From an uncultured Tateyamaria sp. (GTDB taxonomy: Bacteria; Pseudomonadota; Alphaproteobacteria; Rhodobacterales; Rhodobacteraceae): 64,000 bases of DNA. Position numbers and translations under genes: made by a program. Positions within the stretch are counted from its first letter, which is position 1. Each line of letters starts with the position of its first letter. The notes beneath the pieces were generated by a model. That model was not told where the DNA came from, made no database searches, and saw nothing but the letters and a program-made list of their open reading frames with translations. Shown here in pieces: positions 35,653-44,473 of this stretch. The stretch covers positions 1,460,501 through 1,524,500 of the forward strand of contig NZ_CANNDS010000001.1 of the NCBI RefSeq assembly GCF_947503415.1, given 5' to 3'.

Positions 35653-36495
35653 ATGCAGGTGCGCTCCGGCACTCTGATCGAGTGGATTGTGCCTATGGCC
35701 TTTATCTTGTGCGCGGGCTGGGTGGTCTGGCACATGCCGGCCTTTACTCTCGACTTCTATCCCCCCACTGATCCCTCCCAATTCGACAAACTGTCGGCCC
35801 TGTTTCAACGCAATGACGTGACCCCCGGTCTGGGCGGTCTGTTTGGCGGCTTTGCCGATATCGTGGACTGGCTGGCGTTGATCGGCATTCCCGTCACCGC
35901 GTATTTCGGTGTCCGCACCGTGCAGCGCGCGGGCATGGAGTTTGAAAGCTGGAAACCTGCCGACCGACTGGCTGTCTTCATAGGCCGCGTCACCATGATG
36001 CTGATCGTGTGCCTGACCGGCGTGATGCTGTTCGAGGTTCTGCTGCGCTATGTGTTCGAGGCCCCGACCCTGTGGGCCAATGAAATGAGCCTGTGGCTGG
36101 CCGGTTTCGTGTTCCTGTGTGCCGGTCTTTATGCCATGCAGCAACGCAGCCACATCCGGATTGTTCTGCTCTATGATGCTGTGCCCCGCGCGGTGCAGCG
36201 CGTGTTCGACATTATCTCGACCTCCTGCATCGTCATCTTTGCCTTTTTCCTTTGCTACGGCGGGTATGGCGAGGCCTTTGACAAGTTTTACCGATGGGAG
36301 ACTTTCGGCACCGCTTTTGACCCGCCGATCCCGGCCACGATGAAGCCCTTGGTGCTGATCATCGTGTCCCTTGTGGCATTGCAAGCCATCGTCAACCTGA
36401 TCTCGGACTGGAACAAGGACGAGGTGCATTACGGCGGCGAAGACCTCGACGAAGAAGAAATTGAGCGCATCAAGGCGCAAGTGGCAGGGGACTAG
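35653..36495 (+). CDS. dctQ: TRAP transporter small permease (DctQ family)
   Basis: 280 residues, longer than the usual ~170-200. It has a membrane segment near the N-terminus (IEWIVPMAFILCAGWVVWHM), a loop, a segment near WLALIGIPVTAYFGVRTV, then the four-helix DctQ core (RVTMMLIVCLTGVMLFEVLLRYVFEAPTLWANEMSLWLAGFVFLCAGLYAM). The RYVF-x-W-x-E-E/N block is the DctQ signature. Acidic C-terminal tail. ATG at 35653 with AGGGG upstream; a GTG one codon before is possible. Three bases separate it from dctM. Confidence 0.92.
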   Translation: MQVRSGTLIEWIVPMAFILCAGWVVWHMPAFTLDFYPPTDPSQFDKLSALFQRNDVTPGLGGLFGGFADIVDWLALIGIPVTAYFGVRTVQRAGMEFESWKPADRLAVFIGRVTMMLIVCLTGVMLFEVLLRYVFEAPTLWANEMSLWLAGFVFLCAGLYAMQQRSHIRIVLLYDAVPRAVQRVFDIISTSCIVIFAFFLCYGGYGEAFDKFYRWETFGTAFDPPIPATMKPLVLIIVSLVALQAIVNLISDWNKDEVHYGGEDLDEEEIERIKAQVAGD

Positions 36496-36498
36496 GTC

Positions 36499-38220
36499 AT
36501 GGATGTCGGAACGATTTCACTGGTCCTGATGCTGGGCCTGATCCTGCTGCTGGCGATTGGCATGCCGCTGGGCTTTGCGTCTGCCTTTATGGCGGTCGTG
36601 GTCCTGTTCATGAAGTTCGAGCCTGCGCTGCTGATGAACCCCGCCTTGTGGGGCGAGGGGCTGTTGACCGGGCGACCGGGATCGGGGCCGCTGAACATCC
36701 TGCCGCAGAGGATCTATGGCGATGTCCTGACCAGTTATGTCCTGATATCCATACCGTTATTCATCTTCATGGCCGCCCTGCTGGAACGGTCAGGCATCGC
36801 CAAGGAGATGTATTCGTCTCTGAATGTCTGGCTCAACCGCACCCGTGGGGGCATTGCCATCGTGACCTCCATCATGGCTGTCATCATGGCGGCGATGTCG
36901 GGCATCATTGGCGGCGAAGTGGTTCTGCTGGGCCTGATCGCGCTGCCGCAGATGCTGCGACTGGGCTACAACCAGAACCTGGCCATCGGGGTGATCTGTG
37001 CCTCCGGCTCATTGGGCACCATGATCCCGCCGTCCATCGTGTTGATTATCTATGGCCTGATTACCGAGACGTCGATCAAGGCGCTGTTCACGGCGGCCTT
37101 TATCCCGGGCTTCATGCTTGCGTCATTCATCATCATCTACATCGTCATTCGCACAACGTTAAAGCCTGAAGACGCGCCATTGCCGGAAGAGACGATTGCC
37201 AAGCGTCTGGCTGCGCTGAACGCCGTCGCCGACAAGACCGAGGCGGAAGCGCGGGAGTTCGACGAGCTGATGGCCGAAAAGGCTGATCTGGAGTCGCAAC
37301 CCCGCGGAGGCGAGAAATGGATGCTGTTCGGGGCCTTCCTGAACGTGGTGCTAGCCGGCTTTTCCGCAGCACTGTTCCTGCGGGCATCGTTCTTCGAGTT
37401 CTCGGGATCGAACGCGGCCAACACGGGCGATGCGGCGTTCTGGGGGACAGCGGAGTATATCGGCATCTTTGCGGGCATCTTTGCCGCAACGATGGTGCTG
37501 GCATTCTTGGTCTTTGGGCGCGGACGTACCGCAACCGGCTGGTCCATGGGCAAGGGTCTTGTACCGCCCATCGTGGTGATCGGCGTTGTCATGGGCTCGA
37601 TCTATGGCGGGATCACGGGCATCACCGAGGCGGCTGGCATGGGGGCCATGGCCGTCTTTGTCATCGCCGTGTTGCGTGGTGAAGCGTCGCCTGAACTGGT
37701 GTGGGACTCGCTGATGCGGACCCTCAAATCGACAGGCACGATTGTTTGGGTGACGATCGGTGCCACGGCCCTCGCCGGCGCCTACACCATTGCCGGTGGG
37801 CCGAACTATGTGGCTGATTTCATCGTTGGGTCAGAGCTGCCGACAATGGTGGTGATCCTGTTCATGATGCTGATCCTGCTGTTCATGGGCGCATTCATGG
37901 ACTGGGTGGGCATCGTGCTGTTGATCATCCCCGTCTTCCTGCCCATCGTGCTGAAGCTGCCCATTGAAGAGATCGGGATGTTCGGAGAGTTGAACCCGCG
38001 CCATGTGGCGATCTGGTTCGGGGTGGTGTTCTGTATGAACATGCAGGTGTCGTTCCTGTCGCCACCCTTTGGTCCGGCCGCGTTCTACCTGAAATCCGTG
38101 GCTCCGCCGCATATTCAACTGACCGATATCTTCAAGGGGTTCCTGCCCTTTATCGGTATCCAGCTGATCGCGCTGTCGGTGCTCTTGATCTGGCCGCCCA
38201 TCATCTCGATCCTGTTGTAG
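36499..38220 (+). CDS. dctM: TRAP transporter large permease (DctM family)
   Basis: 573 residues, more than a typical DctM (~430) because of a hydrophilic insert at about residues 220-280 (EETIAKRLAALNAVADKTEAEAREFDELMAEKADLES) and extra helices. Multiple membrane helices with DctM landmarks: MPLGFASAFMAVVVLFMKF, ICASGSLGTMIPPSIVLIIYGLITE, GITGITEAAGMGAMAVFVIAVLRGE, and FMDWVGIVLLIIPVFLPIVLKL. It is the ion-coupled pore subunit, working with DctP and DctQ. Confidence 0.94.
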   Translation: MDVGTISLVLMLGLILLLAIGMPLGFASAFMAVVVLFMKFEPALLMNPALWGEGLLTGRPGSGPLNILPQRIYGDVLTSYVLISIPLFIFMAALLERSGIAKEMYSSLNVWLNRTRGGIAIVTSIMAVIMAAMSGIIGGEVVLLGLIALPQMLRLGYNQNLAIGVICASGSLGTMIPPSIVLIIYGLITETSIKALFTAAFIPGFMLASFIIIYIVIRTTLKPEDAPLPEETIAKRLAALNAVADKTEAEAREFDELMAEKADLESQPRGGEKWMLFGAFLNVVLAGFSAALFLRASFFEFSGSNAANTGDAAFWGTAEYIGIFAGIFAATMVLAFLVFGRGRTATGWSMGKGLVPPIVVIGVVMGSIYGGITGITEAAGMGAMAVFVIAVLRGEASPELVWDSLMRTLKSTGTIVWVTIGATALAGAYTIAGGPNYVADFIVGSELPTMVVILFMMLILLFMGAFMDWVGIVLLIIPVFLPIVLKLPIEEIGMFGELNPRHVAIWFGVVFCMNMQVSFLSPPFGPAAFYLKSVAPPHIQLTDIFKGFLPFIGIQLIALSVLLIWPPIISILL

Positions 38221-38229
38221 GGGTGTACC

Positions 38230-39729
38230 ATGGATTTCATTCGTCTTGATCCGTCCGACAGCGTCGTTACGGCGACCCGCGCGCTTGAGGTGGGTGTGGA
38301 TGTCGAGGGCGTCGCCACCCGCGCGCTGATCCCGTCGGGGCACAAGATTGCCATGCGCGACATCCCGCAGGGGGAGCCCATTCGAAAATACGCGCAGGTG
38401 ATCGGCTATGCTGCCATGCCGATTGTGGCGGGGGATCATGTGCATACGCACAACGTCGAATTTCGCGGGACGGATGTGGCGTATGAGTTCGCCACCAATC
38501 TCCGACCTGTCCCCGCGGGGACACCTGATACATTCATGGGATATCGCCGCGAGAACGGGCAAGTGGGCACGCGAAATTACATCGCGATTGTGACGTCTGT
38601 GAACTGCTCGGCCACGGCTGCGCGGATGATCGCAGCGCATTTCACGCCCGAGCTTTTGGCCGACTATCCCAACGTTGACGGGGTTGTTGCCTTTGTCCAC
38701 GGCACCGGTTGCGGCATGGCCGACAGTGGGGACGGGTTCGAGGCGTTGCAGCGCGTGATGTGGGGCTATGCCCGGCATCCCAACCATGCGGGCGTGCTGA
38801 TGGTGGGTTTGGGCTGTGAAATGAACCAGATCGACTGGTTGCTGGAAGCTTACGGACTGAAGCAGGGGCCGCTGTTTCACACGATGAACATTCAGTCTGT
38901 GGCGGGTCTGCGCAAGACGGTTGAGAAGGGGATCGAGAAGGTCTCGGCCATGCTGCCGCTGGCCAACCAGGCGGTGCGGGAACCGTGCCCGGCGTCGGAG
39001 TTGAAGGTGGCGTTGCAATGTGGCGGGTCGGATGCGTGGTCCGGCATCACGGCGAACCCGGCATTGGGTTATGCCACGGACCTGCTGGTGGCGCAGGGTG
39101 GCACAGGCGTGCTGGCCGAGACGCCCGAGATTTACGGGGCGGAGCATTTGCTGACCGCCCGCGCAGTAGATCAGGCGACGGGGGAGCGGTTGCTGGACTT
39201 GATCCGGTGGTGGGAGGACTACACCGCCCGCAACAAGGGGTCGATGGACAACAACCCCAGCCCCGGCAACAAGGCCGGAGGGTTGACCACGATTTTGGAG
39301 AAGTCTCTGGGCGCTGCGGCCAAGGGGGGGACCACGCCGCTGACAGGCGTTTACAAATACGCCGATATCGTGCGGGCGCGGGGGTTCACGTTTATGGACT
39401 CGCCTGGCTACGATCCGGCAAGCGTGACAGGCCAGATCGCGGGTGGGTGCAACCTCGTTTGCTTCACAACCGGGCGGGGGTCCGCCTTTGGCTCGAAACC
39501 CAGTCCAACGATCAAGGTCGCGACCAATACGGAAATGTATGGTCGGATGATCGAGGATATGGATGTCAACGCCGGGGCCATGCTGAGCGATGGGGTGTCG
39601 CTGGAGAAGATGGGCCGCCAGATTTACGAGCTGTTCCTGCGGGTGGCGTCTGGTGAGATGTCAAAGTCAGAGGCGCAGGGCTTGGGCGACTACGAGTTCG
39701 TCCCCTGGCAGATTGGCGCGGTGATGTGA
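38230..39729 (+). CDS. uxaA: Altronate dehydratase (SAF + altronase domains)
   Basis: 499 residues. The SAF domain is at about 10-85 (VGVDVEGVATRALIPSGHKIAMRDIPQGEPIRKYAQVIGYA), joined by a Pro/Gly linker to the altronase/galactarate dehydratase domain (GYRRENGQVGTRNYIAIVTSVNCSATAARMIA; VHGTGCGMADSGDGFEAL; LGCEMNQIDWLL; LQCGGSDAWSGITANPALGYA; DNNPSPGNKAGGLTTILEKSLGAAAKGG). Converts D-altronate to 2-keto-3-deoxygluconate with Fe. Similar enzymes act on L-fuconate or other aldonates, so substrate is not certain. The linker contains the 16-base palindrome. Confidence 0.92.
   Translation: MDFIRLDPSDSVVTATRALEVGVDVEGVATRALIPSGHKIAMRDIPQGEPIRKYAQVIGYAAMPIVAGDHVHTHNVEFRGTDVAYEFATNLRPVPAGTPDTFMGYRRENGQVGTRNYIAIVTSVNCSATAARMIAAHFTPELLADYPNVDGVVAFVHGTGCGMADSGDGFEALQRVMWGYARHPNHAGVLMVGLGCEMNQIDWLLEAYGLKQGPLFHTMNIQSVAGLRKTVEKGIEKVSAMLPLANQAVREPCPASELKVALQCGGSDAWSGITANPALGYATDLLVAQGGTGVLAETPEIYGAEHLLTARAVDQATGERLLDLIRWWEDYTARNKGSMDNNPSPGNKAGGLTTILEKSLGAAAKGGTTPLTGVYKYADIVRARGFTFMDSPGYDPASVTGQIAGGCNLVCFTTGRGSAFGSKPSPTIKVATNTEMYGRMIEDMDVNAGAMLSDGVSLEKMGRQIYELFLRVASGEMSKSEAQGLGDYEFVPWQIGAVM
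38508..38523. repeat. 16-base perfect palindrome TGTCCCCGCGGGGACA (copy 3, inside uxaA)
   Basis: Exact copy of the core at 4213 and 12072. In-frame in the linker between the two UxaA domains, coding V-P-A-G-T, the same frame and peptide as copy 1. Confidence 0.85.
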
Positions 39730-40625
39730 TGGAGTGCTTGTCCGCTGATCAGAAGGCGCAGTTTGAAGCCGACGGCTATCTGTTGGTTGAGAACCGCATT
39801 CCTGACGATTGGCTGACCAGGATCCGAGATGAGATTGCGCGGTTCGAGGACGAAGCCGCGACCATGACGACCAGCAACGACCGCCTTGATCTTGAGGACA
39901 GCCACACCCCCGACGACCCGCGCCTGCGTCGGATCAAGCTGCCGCACATGATCTCGGACGTGGTGCGGGAGTTGATGTATTCGGATCATGTGCTGGCCCC
40001 TGCGCGCGATTTGATCGGGCCTAACCTGCGCCTGCACACCACGAAACTGAACATGAAATCAGCGGGCTACGGGGCGGCGGTCGAGTGGCATCAGGACTAT
40101 GCGTTTTATCCGCATACCAATGACGACATTCTGGCGATTGGCATTTGCATCGACGACATGGCCGACGAGAACGGGCCGCTGATGGTGTTTCCGGGCTCGC
40201 ACAGGGGGCCGGTGTTTGATCACCATGTGGATGGGGTCTTTGCCGGGGCGATGCTGCCGAAAGAGAACGGCTTGGATATGGCCGGTGCAGTGAAACTGAC
40301 CGGTCCTGCGGGGTCGATCAGCATTCATCACGGGCGCATCGTGCATGGGTCGGCGTTGAACACAAGCGACCGGGCGCGGCGCATTCTGTTCTACGAGATG
40401 ATGGCGGCGGATGCCTTTCCGATCATGGGCAGCATGACCAAGTGGGACGGGATCGAAGATTACAACACGCGGATGCTGTGCGGTGAACCGACCCTGACGC
40501 CGCGCCTGAAAGACATTCCAATCCGCATTCCGCAGCCACAACCGGATGTGCCGATATCCATCTATGAAATTCAAAAGAGCCTGAAGACACGGGCTTTTGA
40601 CACCATTCCGTCGAAGGAGACATGA
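39729..40625 (+). CDS. Phytanoyl-CoA dioxygenase (PhyH) family protein
   Basis: 298 residues from ATG 39729 (TGATG overlap with uxaA; a GTG at 39726 would give one more residue). Fe(II)/2-oxoglutarate oxygenase motifs: HxD in VEWHQDYAFYPHTNDD, the distal His in IHHGRIVHGSALNTSDRARRILFYE and the 2-oxoglutarate-binding Arg just after. The opening (QKAQFEADGYLLVENRIPDDWLTRIRDEI) is typical of PhyH. Its substrate is unknown; placement inside the hexuronate operon suggests it hydroxylates or demethylates a sugar-acid derivative, an inference without direct support. Confidence 0.88.
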   Translation: MECLSADQKAQFEADGYLLVENRIPDDWLTRIRDEIARFEDEAATMTTSNDRLDLEDSHTPDDPRLRRIKLPHMISDVVRELMYSDHVLAPARDLIGPNLRLHTTKLNMKSAGYGAAVEWHQDYAFYPHTNDDILAIGICIDDMADENGPLMVFPGSHRGPVFDHHVDGVFAGAMLPKENGLDMAGAVKLTGPAGSISIHHGRIVHGSALNTSDRARRILFYEMMAADAFPIMGSMTKWDGIEDYNTRMLCGEPTLTPRLKDIPIRIPQPQPDVPISIYEIQKSLKTRAFDTIPSKET

Positions 40626-40626
40626 C

Positions 40627-41514
40627 ATGAGCAAACCGACAATTGGATTTATTGGCCTGGGCCTGATGGGCGGGGCGATGGTGGGGCGGTTGCAGGATCA
40701 GGGCTATGACCTGACCGTCATCGCGAACCGGACGCGGACTTATGTGGACCGTGCGATCGAGCGTGGCGCGACCGAGGTGACAACGGCCAAGGCCGTGGCC
40801 GAGGCTTCGGACATCGTGATGTTGTGCATGGACACTTCGGCCAATGTCGAGGCGCGGATGCGCGGGGCCGAGGGTGTGATCGCAGGGCTGAAGCCCGGCG
40901 CGGTTGTGATTGATTTCGGCACGTCACTGCCCGGTTCGACACGAACCTTGGGCAATGAGGTCGCGGCTGCGGGCGGGCAATATCTGGACGCGCCTTTGGG
41001 GCGGACACCGTCCCATGCCGTCGATGGGTTGCTGAATATCATGTGTGCCGGGGACGAGGCGGCCTTCAACAGCGTGCGTCCTGTTCTGTATGATCTCGGT
41101 GAAAACGTGTTCCATCTGGGCGCTTTGGGGTCTGGGCACACGATCAAGCTGCTCAACAACTTCTTTGGCATGACCGTCGCCAATGCCATGGCCGAGGTGT
41201 TTGCCATGGCGGACGTGATGGGGGTCGAGCGGCAGAGCGTTTACGATGTGATTGCCGCGGGGCCGCTCAAATCGGGCATGATGGATTTCGTGAAGGGTTA
41301 TGGCGTGGACGGTGATCCGAACCAACTGGCCTTTGCCATCAAGAATGCTGCCAAGGATGTCGGGTACTACGCGCAGATGGCGTCTGACGCGGGCGTTGAA
41401 TCGATCATGTCAAAATGCGCTTTGGGCGCGTTGACAGACGCGCGCGACAATGGCCGGGGCGACGACATGGTTTCGCAAATGGTGGACTACTACGCCGACC
41501 GGTTCAAAGGCTGA
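40627..41514 (+). CDS. HIBADH-family dehydrogenase with altered substrate loop
   Basis: 295 residues from ATG 40627, AAGGAG at 40614-40619. Cofactor motif GFIGLGLMGGAMVGRL and catalytic Lys in SGHTIKLLNNF are kept, but the usual substrate loop DAPVSGG reads DAPLGRTPSHAVDG. This marks a branch distinct from tartronate semialdehyde and 3-hydroxyisobutyrate dehydrogenases. It probably oxidises or reduces a sugar-acid intermediate of this operon. Follows the PhyH gene by one base. Confidence 0.88.
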   Translation: MSKPTIGFIGLGLMGGAMVGRLQDQGYDLTVIANRTRTYVDRAIERGATEVTTAKAVAEASDIVMLCMDTSANVEARMRGAEGVIAGLKPGAVVIDFGTSLPGSTRTLGNEVAAAGGQYLDAPLGRTPSHAVDGLLNIMCAGDEAAFNSVRPVLYDLGENVFHLGALGSGHTIKLLNNFFGMTVANAMAEVFAMADVMGVERQSVYDVIAAGPLKSGMMDFVKGYGVDGDPNQLAFAIKNAAKDVGYYAQMASDAGVESIMSKCALGALTDARDNGRGDDMVSQMVDYYADRFKG

Positions 41515-41517
41515 ACC

Positions 41518-42411
41518 GTGGCCATCGCGGCCCATCCCACAGAGGACCGCGCGGCGTTGGGCATTGCCATGACGCTGGGGGCATACGCGTTTTTCACGCT
41601 GATCGATACGTCGGTGAAGTGGCTGCTAGTGGCCGGGTTGCCTGCGTTTCAATTGGCCTTCATGCGGTACTTTCCGCACTTCCTGATCTCCACCGCGCTT
41701 TTGCTGCGCAAAGGGGTGAGCTGGTCGAGCTTTCAATCCGAGCATATGGGGTTGGTGCTGCTGCGCGGGTTCCTGCTGGCGTCGGCCACGCTGTTCAACT
41801 TCATCACGCTCAACTACCTGCCGCTGACGGTGGTGGGGTCGATCATGTTTTCGGCCCCGATCATTGTCTGCGCGCTAAGCTGGCCGCTGCTCGGAGAGCG
41901 GGTGGGGCCGTGGCGCTGGTTTGCCATCATTCTGGGGTTCATGGGCGTGCTGGTGGTGATCCGGCCCTTTGACGCGTCCTTTCATGCGATTGCGATCCTG
42001 AATGTGTACAATGCGTTTTCACTGGCGCTGTATTCCATTATTACGCGCAAGATATCGGGTGTGGTCGCACCTGAAACGATGCAGTTCTGGATGGGCGCAT
42101 TTGGGGCTGTGACGCTCGCGCCGCTGGCGTTTTTCGTGTGGACGACACCGGAAACGGTCTGGCAATGGGCGCTGATGATCGGGTTGGGTATTTGGGGCTG
42201 GGCCGGGCACGAAATCTTTTCGCGGGCGCATGCCTATGCCCCAGCCAATACGCTGATGCCCTACACCTACAGTTTTCTGCTGTATCTTGCTGTCGCCAGC
42301 TATCTGGTCTTCGGCGATGTCCCGGATGGTTGGACGCTGCTGGGGGCATCGATCATCGTGGTGTCTGGGTTGATCATCTGGCGACGCACCGCGCGAAAGG
42401 ATGTGACATGA
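41518..42411 (+). CDS. DMT-superfamily (EamA) permease
   Basis: 297 residues with a GTG start three bases after the previous stop. About ten membrane helices in two EamA repeats (ALGIAMTLGAYAFFTLIDTSVKWLL; LNVYNAFSLALYSIITRKISG), with the characteristic LLRGFLLASATLFNFITLNYLPLTVVGSIMFSAPIIV and GERVGPWRWFAIILGFMGVLVVIRP. Probably a drug/metabolite exporter or importer; in this setting possibly for an organic acid. Overlaps kdgK by four bases (ATGA). Confidence 0.9.
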   Translation: MAIAAHPTEDRAALGIAMTLGAYAFFTLIDTSVKWLLVAGLPAFQLAFMRYFPHFLISTALLLRKGVSWSSFQSEHMGLVLLRGFLLASATLFNFITLNYLPLTVVGSIMFSAPIIVCALSWPLLGERVGPWRWFAIILGFMGVLVVIRPFDASFHAIAILNVYNAFSLALYSIITRKISGVVAPETMQFWMGAFGAVTLAPLAFFVWTTPETVWQWALMIGLGIWGWAGHEIFSRAHAYAPANTLMPYTYSFLLYLAVASYLVFGDVPDGWTLLGASIIVVSGLIIWRRTARKDVT

Positions 42412-43286
42412 GAATTGCGGCGATTGGCGAAGCGATGATCGAATTGTCCATGAACGGAGAAAACGCGGTCGTGCGTGTGGCGGGTGATACGTTGAACACA
42501 GCGATATACCTAAAGCGATGCGCGCCTGATCTGGACGTCGACTATATCACCCGTGTCGGCACAGATGCCTTTTCCGATCGGATTGTCGCGACGATGGCAG
42601 CAGAAGACATCGGCACCGGTCAGGTTGAACGTGTGCCAGAAGGTACACCGGGGTTGTACGCGATCACAACAGACGCAGCGGGCGAGCGCAGCTTCACCTA
42701 TTGGCGCGATACGTCCGCGGCGCGCATGGTGTTCGCGACACCGACGGGGCCGGATTTTTCAGCCCTGGAAACCTACGACGTGATCTATCTGTCAGCCATC
42801 ACGCTTGCGATCCTGCCCGCGTCGACGCGCGCGGCGTTGATCCGATGGTTGCAGGCCTTCCGACGTACGGGGGGTCGCGTGGCCTTTGACAGCAATTATC
42901 GCCCAAAGCTTTGGGGGGACGTCGATGCGGCGCGCGCGGCGATGACGGCCATGTGGGTGCTGTGCGATATCGCGTTGCCGTCGGTCGATGATGAGATGGA
43001 CCTGACCGGAGAGACGGCGGAGCAAGTGGCCAAACGATTTCTGGCCATGAAGCGCACAGGGGCGTTGAAGCGGGGCGAGGTGGGGCCATTGTGCCTTGAG
43101 ACGGGATCATCGGGCACCTATCCGGCGGCCCCGAAGGTCGTGGATACCACGGCTGCGGGCGACAGTTTCAATGGGGCCTATCTGGCTGGCATCCTGACCG
43201 GTGCGCCGCAGGATGAGGCTTTGCACAGTGGACACAATTTGGCCGCCGAAGTGATCGGACACCGTGGCGCGATCCTGCCGCGCTAG
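42408..43286 (+). CDS. kdgK: PfkB-family sugar kinase, probable 2-keto-3-deoxygluconate kinase
   Basis: 292 residues. Starts IAAIGEAMIELSMNGENAVVRVAGDTLNTAIYLKR, the KdgK style (GD-x-LNTA), with the ATP/anion-hole motif DTTAAGDSFNGAYLAG near the C-terminus and DSNYRPKLWGD mid-protein. Makes 2-keto-3-deoxy-6-phosphogluconate, which an aldolase (Eda, not in the window) splits to pyruvate and glyceraldehyde 3-phosphate. Start at ATG 42408 overlaps the permease stop. Its stop overlaps the convergent oxidoreductase stop (CTAG). Confidence 0.92.
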   Translation: MRIAAIGEAMIELSMNGENAVVRVAGDTLNTAIYLKRCAPDLDVDYITRVGTDAFSDRIVATMAAEDIGTGQVERVPEGTPGLYAITTDAAGERSFTYWRDTSAARMVFATPTGPDFSALETYDVIYLSAITLAILPASTRAALIRWLQAFRRTGGRVAFDSNYRPKLWGDVDAARAAMTAMWVLCDIALPSVDDEMDLTGETAEQVAKRFLAMKRTGALKRGEVGPLCLETGSSGTYPAAPKVVDTTAAGDSFNGAYLAGILTGAPQDEALHSGHNLAAEVIGHRGAILPR

Positions 43287-44470
43287 CCGTCTATCAATGC
43301 GCGTAGCGCAGCGACCGGGTGTTCGGATTGGCAAGCGGCAATCAACGCTTCGGCTCTCGGATCATCCAGGGGACGCGCTGCTGCGACCTCGGCCCGTACG
43401 AAGCCCACCCAGGCGTCGATAGCCTGATTGAGTGCCGGGCTGGATTTGCCCTGTCGTTCGGTCAGTGTGGACAGGATGCGAATTGGCATTTTCTGGCTTC
43501 CATCCATCGCGATCTGGCGCAGGCTGTGGTGCAAATTCGGGTTCTCGAACCTTTGGATCAATGCCTTTGCATACGCTTCCGTTTGTTTCTGAACTTCGCC
43601 GGGGAGTGTCTCCGCCGCTTCCGCCATAAGCGCCAGTGTTGTGCTGCGCAGATCAGGATCTGCAATGGCCTCGTGCACATAGGTGTGGCCACGCAGGATA
43701 CCTGCATAAGCCAGAAAAGAGTGCGCGCCGTTGAGCATGCGCAGCTTGCGCATCTCGTGCGGTGTGACGTCGTTCACCCATTGCACGCCCGGCCAATCGG
43801 GACGGGCCGCGGCAAACCTGTCTTCGATCACCCATTCCGTGAAAGCCTCGGTTGGAACGGCCATGGGATCGTTCGCCTCGTCCCTTATCGCGTCGGTGGT
43901 CGCGGGGGTAATGCGGTCGACCATGCATGAGGGGAAGGTAATCTGATCCGGAACCTGCAAGTTGCTGGCGGTCGCAAAATCGCGCACCGCCTGAGCCAGC
44001 TTTGCGCCGTTTTCCGGCAGGTTGTCGCAGCACAGCACTGTGACAGGCGTCGTGCGCAGCGCCAGCCCGCGCGCAAGTGTTCCAAGAACAGTGGCGCCTG
44101 CGCCATTTACGTCCGCGCGCGTGTCCGGCGCGTTCATGTCCAAACGTCCGTCCGGGCCAAGGCCATAGGCTTTTTCGGTGACTGTTAGGGTGATCACATC
44201 GAACCTGTCGGAAGCGATGGCGTCGATGACAGCCTGCGGATCTTCGGACGCAACCAGCATGTTCGTGATGCAATTGATCGGTTTGATCGTTGTGCCGTCG
44301 GCATCCTTGATCACCAGACTATAGGCAAATCCCTGTGCTGCCAAACCATTCCGTATGGTGCCGGACCTGAAGCTGACCCCTGTCACCGACCAGCCAGCGC
44401 TGTCCTGCGTGTAGGCGGCGGCATGCGCGCGAAAGAAGTTGCCAACGCCGAGGTGTAGAATATGCGGCAT
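43283..44470 (-). CDS. uxuB: Mannitol dehydrogenase-family hexuronate reductase (mannonate or altronate oxidoreductase)
   Basis: 395 residues. N-terminal Rossmann start HILHLGVGNFFRAHAAAYTQD and catalytic Lys motif MRKLRMLNGAHSFLAYAGIL (K-x4-N-G-x-H), diagnostic of the long-chain mannitol dehydrogenase family; TVTEKAYGLGPDGRL and VPTEAFTEWVIED also match. It reduces fructuronate to mannonate (UxuB) or tagaturonate to altronate (UxaB). Both uxuA and uxaA are nearby, so either is possible; the symbol is a choice, not proof. Three bases separate it from uxaC on the same strand. Confidence 0.88.
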   Translation of the reverse strand: MPHILHLGVGNFFRAHAAAYTQDSAGWSVTGVSFRSGTIRNGLAAQGFAYSLVIKDADGTTIKPINCITNMLVASEDPQAVIDAIASDRFDVITLTVTEKAYGLGPDGRLDMNAPDTRADVNGAGATVLGTLARGLALRTTPVTVLCCDNLPENGAKLAQAVRDFATASNLQVPDQITFPSCMVDRITPATTDAIRDEANDPMAVPTEAFTEWVIEDRFAAARPDWPGVQWVNDVTPHEMRKLRMLNGAHSFLAYAGILRGHTYVHEAIADPDLRSTTLALMAEAAETLPGEVQKQTEAYAKALIQRFENPNLHHSLRQIAMDGSQKMPIRILSTLTERQGKSSPALNQAIDAWVGFVRAEVAAARPLDDPRAEALIAACQSEHPVAALRALIDG

Positions 44471-44473
44471 GTC

